Assembly: GCA_035556735.1 (NCBI GenBank)
Contig: DATMFF010000013.1
Location: 310,001-374,000 of the forward strand
Direction: 5' to 3'
Length of the DNA: 64,000 bases
Source of the DNA: CANJBX01 sp035556735
GTDB lineage: Bacteria > Pseudomonadota > Alphaproteobacteria > Rhizobiales > Xanthobacteraceae
Made by a program: the position numbers and the translations under genes. Below the pieces are notes generated by a model, which ran no database searches, was not told the origin of the DNA, and worked only from the letters and a program-made list of their open reading frames with translations. Shown in pieces: positions 9,255 to 16,992 of this stretch; the stretch's first letter is position 1; every line of letters starts with the position of its first letter.

Positions 9255-9464
9255 GTATTCCCCCCTGGACGCGGCGAGTACACGGTGTCCGCGCGTACGA
9301 TTCAACCGCATCGGGCTACGGAATCCTCCCCATGATACCTCTTTCGCGCGCAATTAGACCCGGAGATCACGATCCCGTCAGCATGGCGCGCCGGGGCAGC
9401 TTTCCGACAGACCTGTGATTTTCGTCAAAGCGCGGGGCCCACGCCCGGTCTAGACACGACCATC

Positions 9465-9701
9465 ATGAGCACCGTTGCGCACCCAACCCCGTCCCTCGCA
9501 AGCACGTCGCGGCCTGCTTCGGGCGTTCGCAGCGACGCATCGGGAACGGGCGGCCTGGTCGTGATCGGCTTCGCGCTGGCGCTGGCGACGCTCGTGAGCA
9601 CGGCCGCGGCGGGTGCGCTTGTCGTCGCGGAGGCGAGCGGCTCGCACTCCTTTATAATGGTCGCGCAGGACGCAGCGGCCCGCTCACTCCCGCGCCCCTG
9701 A
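9465..9701 (+). CDS. Small hypothetical membrane protein
   Basis: A 78-residue frame with a Ser/Thr-rich N-terminus and one membrane segment (LVVIGFALALATLVSTAAAG, about 31-50). Codon third positions are strongly G/C, as in real genes here, but there is no clear ribosome site and I recognise no family. Its end overlaps the end of the convergent TetR gene by 18 bases. It may be real; I cannot suggest a function. Confidence 0.4.
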   Translation: MSTVAHPTPSLASTSRPASGVRSDASGTGGLVVIGFALALATLVSTAAAGALVVAEASGSHSFIMVAQDAAARSLPRP

Positions 9702-10301
9702 CAGGATGGCCTGGCACGCGTGGCCGGCCATGTCGGCCACCGCGGTGTCGCGCGTGATCAGCGCCGCGACGATCGCCCCGTCGATGACGAGCCCGAGCGT
9801 GTGCGCGACCTGCATCGGCTCGCGGCAGCCGGCCTCCGTGCAGAGTGCGGCGATGCGATCGAGCACGATCTTCTTGTGCGCGACCGCCAGCGACCGCAGC
9901 CGCTCGTCGGCCTTGTCGCTCTCGCCGACCGCGTTGATGAACGGGCAGCCGTAGAAATCCTCGCGGCTGAACCATTGGCGCAGCGTCGGCCCGACGCGCG
10001 CGAGCCGCTCGAGCGCCGAGCCGCCGGGCCCGTCGATCTCGGCCATGAACCAGGCACGCCACGCCGCGCCTTCCCGCTCCAGCACCGCCTCGACCAGCGC
10101 GTCCTTCGAGCCGAACACCTTATAGAGCGTGGTCTTGGCCGTGTCGGCCGCCGCGACGATGGCATCGACCCCGACCGAGTTCACGCCGTAGCGGCAGAAC
10201 AGCCGGCTGGCCGCCTCGATCAGGCGGTCACGCGGCGACGGCCGCAGCGCACCGGCGAGGCCGGCCGTCGACTCCATCGGCTCGGGCGAAGCAACGTCCA
10301 T
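9684..10301 (-). CDS. TetR/AcrR family transcriptional regulator
   Basis: A 205-residue repressor-type protein. The N-terminal helix-turn-helix is clear at about residues 25-70 (RLIEAASRLFCRYGVNSVGV, then AAADTAKTTLYKVFGSKDAL). The C-terminal half, with CPFINAVGE, resembles the TetR group common next to OsmC or oxidoreductase genes. The ATG at 10301 has GGGAG upstream. It is divergent from OsmC, acyl-CoA dehydrogenase and rhodanese genes, and two near-identical palindromes lie between, so it probably represses both itself and that operon. The inducer is unknown. Confidence 0.9.
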   Translation of the reverse strand: MDVASPEPMESTAGLAGALRPSPRDRLIEAASRLFCRYGVNSVGVDAIVAAADTAKTTLYKVFGSKDALVEAVLEREGAAWRAWFMAEIDGPGGSALERLARVGPTLRQWFSREDFYGCPFINAVGESDKADERLRSLAVAHKKIVLDRIAALCTEAGCREPMQVAHTLGLVIDGAIVAALITRDTAVADMAGHACQAILSGARE

Positions 10302-10348
10302 GTCGCTCCCAATACCGGGCGCCCGCCGACATCGCAATCACAGAATGA

Positions 10349-10362
10349 ACTGACCGGTCTGT
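10349..10362. promoter_or_regulatory. TetR-type operator palindrome (copy 1)
   Basis: ACTGACCGGTCTGT is a near-perfect 14-base palindrome (12 of 14 positions symmetrical), 47 bases upstream of the TetR start. It matches the ACAGACCGGTCTGT pattern often bound by TetR repressors that guard stress or detoxification genes. Confidence 0.65.
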
Positions 10363-10504
10363 GCATCGCGCAGGGGCATTCTGCCTGCGGCGATGACTGC
10401 TTCTTGTGCGCCCGTTCGTCTCCACACCGGCCACGCGCAGCCGACTTTTCTGAATCCCCTGGCCTTTTTGCATCGCGAAAGGCTTGGCACGGCACGTGCA
10501 TCAA

Positions 10505-10518
10505 ACAGAACGGTCTGT
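10505..10518. promoter_or_regulatory. TetR-type operator palindrome (copy 2)
   Basis: ACAGAACGGTCTGT is the second copy of the same palindrome (12 of 14 symmetrical), 43 bases upstream of the OsmC start. Two copies in one divergent spacer support control of both directions by the neighbouring TetR protein. Confidence 0.65.
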
Positions 10519-10561
10519 ATTCACACGGATCAGACTCATCGCGAACCGGAGAGAGACGCCC

Positions 10562-11104
10562 ATGAGCCAAGCCGTAGCAAAAACCGCCCTGACGGGCTGC
10601 CTCGCGCCCATCGACAAGGGCGGACTCGATCAGCTCATCGCCAAGGGCAAGGCCGACCCGACGGTGATCAAGACGCTCAAGTGCAAGACGGTTGCCGAGG
10701 GCCGCTTCCGCCATCTCAATTTCATCCGCAGCCTGCCGGCCTATGTGGTCGACGAGCCGCCCGGGCTGCTCGGCGACGACACCGCGCCGAACCCGTCGGA
10801 GGCCTCGCTCGCGGCGCTCGGCTCGTGTCTCGCCGTCGGGATCCACGCCAATGCGGTGGCGCACGGCATCACGGTCTACAAGCTCGAGATCGAGCTCGAG
10901 GGCGACCTCAACATCACCGCCGTGTGGGGCACCGGCGACCTGTCCGAAAAGCCCGTCGGCTTCACGGACGTGCGCGCCAACGTGACGTTCGAGGCCGACC
11001 GTCCCCGTGCCGAGCTCGAGGCGCTGATCGCCCACGCGAAGGCGTGGTCGCCGGTCGCCAACACCTTCACGCGGCCGGTCAACCTCGAGGTCAAGCTCGC
11101 CTGA
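10562..11104 (+). CDS. OsmC family protein
   Basis: A 180-residue cytoplasmic protein with the OsmC fold. The helix signature AALGSCLAVGIHANAVAHG carries the peroxidatic/resolving cysteine position (C89); a second cysteine is at C41 but not at the usual OsmC/Ohr place, so peroxidase activity is uncertain and a sulfur-relay role like YhfA/OsmC-sulfur proteins is possible. The ATG at 10562 follows GGAGAGAG. It is the first gene of an apparent operon with an acyl-CoA dehydrogenase-like protein and a two-domain rhodanese, behind a TetR operator. Confidence 0.88.
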   Translation: MSQAVAKTALTGCLAPIDKGGLDQLIAKGKADPTVIKTLKCKTVAEGRFRHLNFIRSLPAYVVDEPPGLLGDDTAPNPSEASLAALGSCLAVGIHANAVAHGITVYKLEIELEGDLNITAVWGTGDLSEKPVGFTDVRANVTFEADRPRAELEALIAHAKAWSPVANTFTRPVNLEVKLA

Positions 11105-11172
11105 TCCAACCCGGATGGCCGCAAAGGCCATCCGCTCCTTTCCTCGACGCAGGACATTCCCGGACCCACGCG

Positions 11173-12300
11173 ATGCTCGACAACCTGGCTCTCGCTCAAG
11201 ATTCGGCCACCCCCGCCCGCGGCCCCGACGTGGTGACGACCGTGCGCGAGATCGCCGCGCGCGAGCTCGCGCCGCTCGTGCACAAGATCGACGCCGAGGG
11301 CCTCTACCCCGACGGCGTCATGCGCGCGTTCGGACGGGCCGGCGCATTCGCCGCGCACCTGCCGGGCCATAACGGCGAGCCCGACCTCGTCACCGCGATC
11401 CGCGCCATGACCGTCGCCGGCGAATACTGCCTGTCCACCGCGTTCTGCATGTGGTGCCAGGACGCGCTGGGCTGGTACATCTTCGCGTCGGGGAACGACG
11501 GCCTCACGCGCTCGCTCGGGCAGCGCGTCGCGGGCGGCGCCGCGCTCGGCGGCACGGCGCTCTCCAATCCGATGAAGACCTTCTTCGGGATCGAGCCGAT
11601 CCGCCTCAAGGCCAAACGCGCGGACGGCGGCTACGCGGTCAAGGGCGTCCTGCCCTATGTCTCCAACCTCGGCGCCGACCACTACTTCGGCTGCGTGTTC
11701 GAGGTCGAGGGCGAGCCCAGGCGCTTCGTCATGGCGGTCGTGGCCTGCGCATCCGAGGGCGTGAGCATCGTCGATAACACGAAATTCGTCGCGCTCGACG
11801 GCACCCGCACCTTCACCGTGCAGTTCCGCGACGCCTTCATCCCGGACGCGTTCGTGCTCGCCGATCCGAGCGACGCCTTCGTCAAGCGCATCCGCGCCGG
11901 CTTCATCCTGCTGCAGGCGGGCATGGCCTTCGGCATGATCCGCGGCTGCATCGAGCTGATGAACCGGACCAAGGGCCCGCTCGGCCACGTCAACAAGTAT
12001 CTCGACGCGCAGCCCGAGCAGTTCGGCGAGCAGCTCGCCGAGATGGAGGCGCAGGTCGAGCGTCTCGCGGCGACGCCGTTCGAGATCGACCCCGGCTACT
12101 GGCGCGCCGTGATCGAGGCGCGGCTCGCCGCCGGCGAAGCCTCCGTGGCGGCGGCGCATGCGGCGATGCTCCATTCCGGCGCGCGCGGCTATGTCGCCGG
12201 CGCCGCCGCGCAGCGGCGCCTGCGCGAAGCCTACTTCGTGGCGATCGTCACGCCGGCCACCAAGCAGCTGCGCAAGATGCTCGCCGACATGAAGCACTGA
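11173..12300 (+). CDS. Acyl-CoA dehydrogenase family flavoprotein
   Basis: A 375-residue protein with the acyl-CoA dehydrogenase three-part fold: N-terminal helices (VREIAARELAPLVHKIDAEGLYPD), a central beta domain (GGTALSNPMK, AVKGVLPYVSNLGADHYFG), and C-terminal helices ending ATKQLRKMLADMKH. It lacks an obvious catalytic glutamate in the expected place as far as I can judge, and looks closer to the monooxygenase-like branch (DszC-type) than to true beta-oxidation enzymes. Between OsmC and rhodanese genes, a role in oxidation of a sulfur compound is plausible but inferred. Confidence 0.82.
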   Translation: MLDNLALAQDSATPARGPDVVTTVREIAARELAPLVHKIDAEGLYPDGVMRAFGRAGAFAAHLPGHNGEPDLVTAIRAMTVAGEYCLSTAFCMWCQDALGWYIFASGNDGLTRSLGQRVAGGAALGGTALSNPMKTFFGIEPIRLKAKRADGGYAVKGVLPYVSNLGADHYFGCVFEVEGEPRRFVMAVVACASEGVSIVDNTKFVALDGTRTFTVQFRDAFIPDAFVLADPSDAFVKRIRAGFILLQAGMAFGMIRGCIELMNRTKGPLGHVNKYLDAQPEQFGEQLAEMEAQVERLAATPFEIDPGYWRAVIEARLAAGEASVAAAHAAMLHSGARGYVAGAAAQRRLREAYFVAIVTPATKQLRKMLADMKH

Positions 12301-12401
12301 CCACGCCGACGCGTTCCGCCGCGGACCACGGCCCGCGGCCAACAAGCCTCACGACACTCACCGCCGGGACCGCGTTCACCCTCGAGCACAGGAGCCACGC
12401 C

Positions 12402-13286
12402 ATGGCCGACAAAGTTCTCTTGTCCCCCGCCGAGCTGTCCGAATTCATCAAGACCGAACCCGCCGTCATCATCGATACCCGCGACCCGGCGACCTACGCC
12501 GCCGGCCACTTGCCGAACGCCGTCAACGTCCACGACATCTTCACCTATCTCGCGACCTCGACGCCCGAGGGCGTCGCCGCCATGCGCGAGAAGTTTGCCG
12601 AGATCTTCGGCGCCGCCGGCCTGTCGGGCAAGGAGACGGCGATCGTGTACGAGCAGTCGATGAACACCGGCTTCGGCCAATCCTGCCGCGGCTACGTGCT
12701 GCTCGGCTATCTCGGCTATCCCAAGGTGAAGATCCTGCACGGCGGCTACGCCGCCTGGACTGCGGCCGGCCTGCCGACGACCACGGCGGTGCCGGCGCCA
12801 ACACCGCAAACCTTCCCGCTCGACCCGGGCGCGGCCGGCATCCTCGTCGATCTGCAGGGCATGAAGGCCGCGGTCTCCGATCCCAACGTCGTCAAGCTCG
12901 ACACGCGCGATGTCGACGAGTGGATCGCGGATTCCTCTTCGCCCTACGGCAAGGACTTCTGCCCGCGCAAGGGCCGCATCCCCGGCGCGCGCTGGATCGA
13001 ATGGTACCGCATGATGAAGCCGAGCCCGTCCGGCCCGATGTTCAAGTCGCGCGAAGAGATCCTCGCCGAATGCGCGACCGTCGGCATCACCGCCAAGACG
13101 CCGGTCGTGCTCTACTGCTTCAAGGGCGCGCGCGCCTCCAACACCCTCGTCGCGCTCAAGGAAGCCGGCATCGAGAACGTCACGCTCTACTTCGGCTCGT
13201 GGAACGAGTGGTCGCGCGACCCCTCGCTGCCGATCGAGACCGGCCTGCCCTACGGTGCGCCCGCCGCCGCGAGCGCCGCGGCGTAA
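12402..13286 (+). CDS. Two-domain rhodanese (thiosulfate/3-mercaptopyruvate sulfurtransferase type)
   Basis: This 294-residue protein has two rhodanese domains. Domain 1 (about 8-125: AVIIDTRDPATYAAGHLPNA, HGGYAAWTAAGLP) lacks a catalytic cysteine; domain 2 (about 150-285) has the active Cys239 in the loop YCFKGARAS. This is the usual arrangement, with the second domain moving a sulfane sulfur from a donor to a thiol acceptor. It has a good AGGAG upstream of the ATG. It ends the TetR-controlled operon, and with OsmC points to sulfur handling or detoxification. The following gene is convergent. Confidence 0.92.
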   Translation: MADKVLLSPAELSEFIKTEPAVIIDTRDPATYAAGHLPNAVNVHDIFTYLATSTPEGVAAMREKFAEIFGAAGLSGKETAIVYEQSMNTGFGQSCRGYVLLGYLGYPKVKILHGGYAAWTAAGLPTTTAVPAPTPQTFPLDPGAAGILVDLQGMKAAVSDPNVVKLDTRDVDEWIADSSSPYGKDFCPRKGRIPGARWIEWYRMMKPSPSGPMFKSREEILAECATVGITAKTPVVLYCFKGARASNTLVALKEAGIENVTLYFGSWNEWSRDPSLPIETGLPYGAPAAASAAA

Positions 13287-13429
13287 CCACTGCCCGGTCT
13301 GCGTGAGCGCCGGATCGCCGGCGCTCGCCGAGCCCGATCGCTGGGTTGACCTGCCGCCGTCCGGCCATCGCGGACCATCGCGAATGCGGACGGCGCGCGG
13401 ACGCGCCGCCCAAGTGTCGGATTACGCCG

Positions 13430-14779
13430 TCAGATCACGCCGAGCGCGCCCATCGCCTCCGCCACGCGCACGAACCCGGTGATGTTCGCACCGAGCACGT
13501 AGTCGCCGGCCGCGCCGTACTCCTCCGCGGTGGCCGCGCAGTCGTCGTGGATCTGCCGCATGATTTGGGCGAGCCGCTCTTCCGTCTGCTCGAAGGTCCA
13601 GCTGTCGCGCGAGGCGTTCTGCTGCATTTCCAGCGCCGAGGTGGCGACGCCGCCGGCGTTGGCCGCCTTGCCGGGCCCGAACAGCACCTTGGCCTCCTGG
13701 AAGATGCGGACCGCGTCGGGCGTGCAGGGCATGTTCGCGCCCTCGCCCACGGCGATCAGGCCGTTCCTGACCAGCATTTGCGCATCCTTGCCCGTCAGTT
13801 CGTTCTGGGTCGCCGACGGCATCGCCACGTCACACGGCACATCCCAGATCGAGCCGCCCTCGATGTAATGCACGCCCGCGCCTTTCGCGCGCGCATACTC
13901 CTCGATGCGCTCCCGGCGCGCCTCCTTGATGTCCTTGACAAGGTCGATGTCGATGCCCGCGTCGTCCACCACATAGCCGCTGGAATCCGAGCAGGCGACC
14001 ACCTTGCCGCCGCACTCGCGGATCTTCTCCATGGTGTAGATCGCGACATTGCCCGCGCCCGACACGACCGCGCGCTTGCCCTCGAATCCGGTCTTCCTGG
14101 TCGCCAGCATCCGCTCCACGAAATAGACGGCGCCGTAGCCGGTCGCCTCCTTGCGCGCGCGCGATCCGCCCCAGCGCAGGCCCTTGCCCGTGAGCACGCC
14201 CGCCTCGTAGCGGTTGGTGATGCGCTTGTACTGGCCGAACATGTAGCCGATCTCGCGCTGGCCCACTCCGATGTCGCCGGCGGGAACGTCCGTGTACTCG
14301 CCGACATGGCGATAGAGCTCGGTCATGAACGACTGGCAGAAGCGCATGATCTCGCCGTCGGAGCGGCCGCGCGGATTGAAGTCGGAGCCGCCCTTGCCGC
14401 CGCCGATCGGCATTCCGGTGAGCGCGTTCTTGAACGTCTGCTCGAAGCCGAGGAACTTGATGATGCCGAGATTGACCGACGGATGGAATCGAATGCCGCC
14501 CTTGTAGGGCCCCAGCGCCGAATTGAACTGAACGCGGAAACCGCGGTTGATCTGCACCTGGCCCTGATCGTCCACCCAGGGAACACGGAAGATGATCTGG
14601 CGCTCGGGCTCGCAGATCCGCTCGATCAGGGCGTTGTCTGCATAGTTCGGATGCTTGGCGATCACGCGCCCAAGGCTCTCGAGCACCTCACGCACGGCTT
14701 GATGGAATTCCGGTTCGCCGGCGTTGCGGCGCAGCACCTCGGCAAGGACGGGCTCGAGCTTTTCGTCGATCAAGGTCAA
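13430..14779 (-). CDS. gdhA: NADP-type glutamate dehydrogenase
   Basis: The enzyme makes glutamate from 2-oxoglutarate and ammonium. About 449 residues align throughout with E. coli GdhA (447) as I remember it: GPYKGGIRFHPSVN, the catalytic-lysine region MPIGGGKGGSDFNPRGRSDG, DVPAGDIGVG, the Rossmann VSGAGNVA and the ending LGANITGFVRVAEAMGA. No ATG lies near the family's usual start; I use TTG at 14779, which has an AAGTGAG ribosome-like site. A longer in-frame extension upstream has no GDH homology. A ten-codon ATG frame ends just before this TTG (see findings). Confidence 0.92.
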   Translation of the reverse strand: MTLIDEKLEPVLAEVLRRNAGEPEFHQAVREVLESLGRVIAKHPNYADNALIERICEPERQIIFRVPWVDDQGQVQINRGFRVQFNSALGPYKGGIRFHPSVNLGIIKFLGFEQTFKNALTGMPIGGGKGGSDFNPRGRSDGEIMRFCQSFMTELYRHVGEYTDVPAGDIGVGQREIGYMFGQYKRITNRYEAGVLTGKGLRWGGSRARKEATGYGAVYFVERMLATRKTGFEGKRAVVSGAGNVAIYTMEKIRECGGKVVACSDSSGYVVDDAGIDIDLVKDIKEARRERIEEYARAKGAGVHYIEGGSIWDVPCDVAMPSATQNELTGKDAQMLVRNGLIAVGEGANMPCTPDAVRIFQEAKVLFGPGKAANAGGVATSALEMQQNASRDSWTFEQTEERLAQIMRQIHDDCAATAEEYGAAGDYVLGANITGFVRVAEAMGALGVI

Positions 14780-15049
14780 GATGGTCTCACTTCTCTTTCG
14801 TTTCTTGCGACTGGGACATCGGGGCTTCGGCCCGACGCACGGCTCTTCTATCTGCCGCTTTCTGGAGATGGCTACGCGCAGGGCGACATTCATGCATTGC
14901 GCGGCCCGTCGCCCTATCACCGCACCAGTCGCCGCGCCTGGCACGCGCGATGTGTGGCGCATCTGCGTGCGCCGTGACAAACTGACGCGGCCGGCGCCAA
15001 GGCGGACGCCGTGTTCGACCAATGCGCGCTTGCGACCGAGACCGCCGTC

Positions 15050-15310
15050 ATGCACCGATCTCTCCTCCTCGTCCTGGCTGCCGCCCCGATGCTGTCGGCC
15101 CAGGTGCCGCTCGCGTCGGCGCGGGCGTCCTACTTTCCCTGGTGTGCGCACTATGGCGGCGACGACTTCGGCGGAGCGATCAGCTGCGGCTTCGCCACCC
15201 ATGCGCAGTGCATGGCGAGCCTCAGCGGCGTCGGCGGCACATGCGAGCGCAACGTGCTGCCTCCGCCCGCGACGTCTCCGCGTGCAGCCGCGAACCGCAA
15301 CCGCCGCTGA
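15050..15310 (+). CDS. DUF3551 family small secreted protein
   Basis: An 86-residue exported protein. A signal peptide (HRSLLLVLAAAPMLSAQVPLA) leads into YFPWCAHYGG, AISCGFATHAQCMASLSG and GGTCERN, which is the conserved four-cysteine pattern of DUF3551, a family abundant in Bradyrhizobium relatives. The function is unknown. I start at the ATG at 15050 since it begins directly with the signal peptide. Confidence 0.85.
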   Translation: MHRSLLLVLAAAPMLSAQVPLASARASYFPWCAHYGGDDFGGAISCGFATHAQCMASLSGVGGTCERNVLPPPATSPRAAANRNRR

Positions 15311-15618
15311 GCCGGCCGGCGCCCCCCTGCAAGGCGCGATGGCCGCCGTTGCAACCGAAACTGGCACGTGTAACGATTTTAGCTTCAGACTTGCGCGCCT
15401 GTCCCGACGCGCGGGCTTTTTTCGCACGCGCGCAACAGAGTGGTTGTCGTCATCAACGGATTGACCTCACCGGCCCGCTGCTGCATCGTAAGATCGACGC
15501 CATCGGCTTTTGAGCTTTCAATCGGCGTGTTCATCGCGGCTTCGCGTCCGAAGCCGGAAAATCTACAAACGCGTCCCACATACGCTAACAGCAGCGGGAC
15601 ATTCGGGGAGGAAGCTTG
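15311..15618. other. Intergenic region with weak terminator
   Basis: A 308-base gap before the TAXI transporter gene. CCCG-ACGCG-CGGG followed by C and six T (15403-15422) could be a short intrinsic terminator for the DUF3551 gene. The transporter promoter should lie in 15430-15600 but I cannot pick its boxes. No gene seen. Confidence 0.35.
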
Positions 15619-16833
15619 ATGCGCAGTGCCTTTTCCAGATTTCGTGTTCGCATGGCCGCACTGGCGGCCGTCGGATTCGCGCTTGCTGCGGCTCCGCAAC
15701 AGGCCCACGCACAATACAAGTGGCCGTCTTACTTCAACGTGATCACGCCGACGGTCGGCACCGCCAACCACTCGCTCGCCGTCGCCTGGACGTCCGAGTT
15801 CAGCGCCACCACCGGGTCGCGCGCACGCGTGCTCCCCGCTCCGACCGGCTACGCCCGCGCCGAATGGCTCTTCACCAACGAGGGCCGTCTCTCGCTCTAT
15901 CAGCCCTCGGACTATTTCGATCAGATGGACGCGGTCGAGGGCTATGCCACCAAGACCGGCGGCCCCTACGACACGCGCCTGATCAACGTCAATCTCGTGA
16001 CGGCGTGGGGCTACATGGTGCGCGGCGACTCCGCGATCAAGACGATCGCGGACATCAAGCCGGGCATCAAGGTCGCGTTCTATTCCGGCTCCTCGTTCAT
16101 CATCGCCGGCATCGACGCGCTGCTTGCTTATGCCGGCCTGACCCGCAAGGACGTGCAGCTCGTCGAGATCGGCAGCTACGGCGCCAACACCAACGTGGTC
16201 GTCGAGGGCCGCGCCGACATCACCTTCACTTCGCCGATCTCGGGCCCGAGCTACCAGGCCGAAGCGAACCCGAACGGCATCCGCTGGCTGGCGATTCCCA
16301 GCCGCGACAAGAACCCCGCCGCCTACGATCGCTATCGCAAGCTCCAGCCGGGCTACATCCTGCAGAAGACCGAGGCCGGCGTGAAATCGTCGATCGGCGT
16401 GCAGATGGATCACGCCTACCAGGCCAACCACGTGAAGGCGGACGAGGACCCCGAGTTCGTCTATCAGCTCGCGAAGTGGATGGACGTCAATCACGACAAG
16501 TACAAGGCCAAGTTCACCCACGCCGGGATGATGTCGGTGGCCAATCTCGTCGCCTATCTCGAGAACGGCATCCTCGTGCCGGTGCACGAGGGCACCATTC
16601 GCTACCTCAAGGAAAAGAACCTGTGGAAGCCGCAGTATCAGGCACGCCAGGACAAGCTCGTCGCCTTGGCCAAGAAGCGCGCCGACGCCTACAAGGCAGC
16701 GATGGCGGCGGCAACGGCGAAGGGCATCACGATCGCGGCCGACAACAAGGACTGGGCCGCGTTCTGGGCGAGCTATCGCAAGCAGAACGGCATGGAGAAG
16801 CCGTTCGGCGAGGACGTCCTCGCAATGCAGTAA
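15619..16833 (+). CDS. TAXI family TRAP transporter substrate-binding protein
   Basis: A 404-residue periplasmic protein. After a signal peptide (hydrophobic LAAVGFALAAAPQQAHAQ, cleavage near residue 32) the TAXI fold follows: VGTANHSLAVAWTSEF, VAFYSGSSFIIAGIDALLAYAGL, and GRADITFTSPISGPSY. It captures a small organic acid and hands it to the fused TRAP permease encoded next. The ATG at 15619 lies after GGGGAGGAAG; the TTG one codon earlier is less likely. The substrate cannot be read from sequence. Confidence 0.9.
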   Translation: MRSAFSRFRVRMAALAAVGFALAAAPQQAHAQYKWPSYFNVITPTVGTANHSLAVAWTSEFSATTGSRARVLPAPTGYARAEWLFTNEGRLSLYQPSDYFDQMDAVEGYATKTGGPYDTRLINVNLVTAWGYMVRGDSAIKTIADIKPGIKVAFYSGSSFIIAGIDALLAYAGLTRKDVQLVEIGSYGANTNVVVEGRADITFTSPISGPSYQAEANPNGIRWLAIPSRDKNPAAYDRYRKLQPGYILQKTEAGVKSSIGVQMDHAYQANHVKADEDPEFVYQLAKWMDVNHDKYKAKFTHAGMMSVANLVAYLENGILVPVHEGTIRYLKEKNLWKPQYQARQDKLVALAKKRADAYKAAMAAATAKGITIAADNKDWAAFWASYRKQNGMEKPFGEDVLAMQ

Positions 16834-16860
16834 GGGCGTTTGATCGACGCACGCGAACAA

Positions 16861-16886
16861 GCGCCGGAGGCCTGGGCCTCCGGCGC
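16861..16886. terminator. Perfect 12-bp hairpin between transporter genes
   Basis: GCGCCGGAGGCC-TG-GGCCTCCGGCGC is a perfect inverted repeat 28 bases after the substrate-binding gene and 107 before the permease. It has no T run, so it is more likely a transcript-stabilising or attenuating hairpin that gives more binding protein than permease. Confidence 0.5.
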
Positions 16887-16992
16887 TTCACCACATGCGG
16901 CGGGGAAAGGCTCCGCCGCGAAAGAGACGAGCAAGTCACATCCCGTCTGGCGCAAACCACGCCGCGGGCGGTTGGCGAGAAGGTCATAGGTC

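Noticed and set aside
13430..15427. 665-residue version of glutamate dehydrogenase
   Set aside because: The extra N-terminus has no GDH similarity and overlaps the DUF3551 gene on the other strand.
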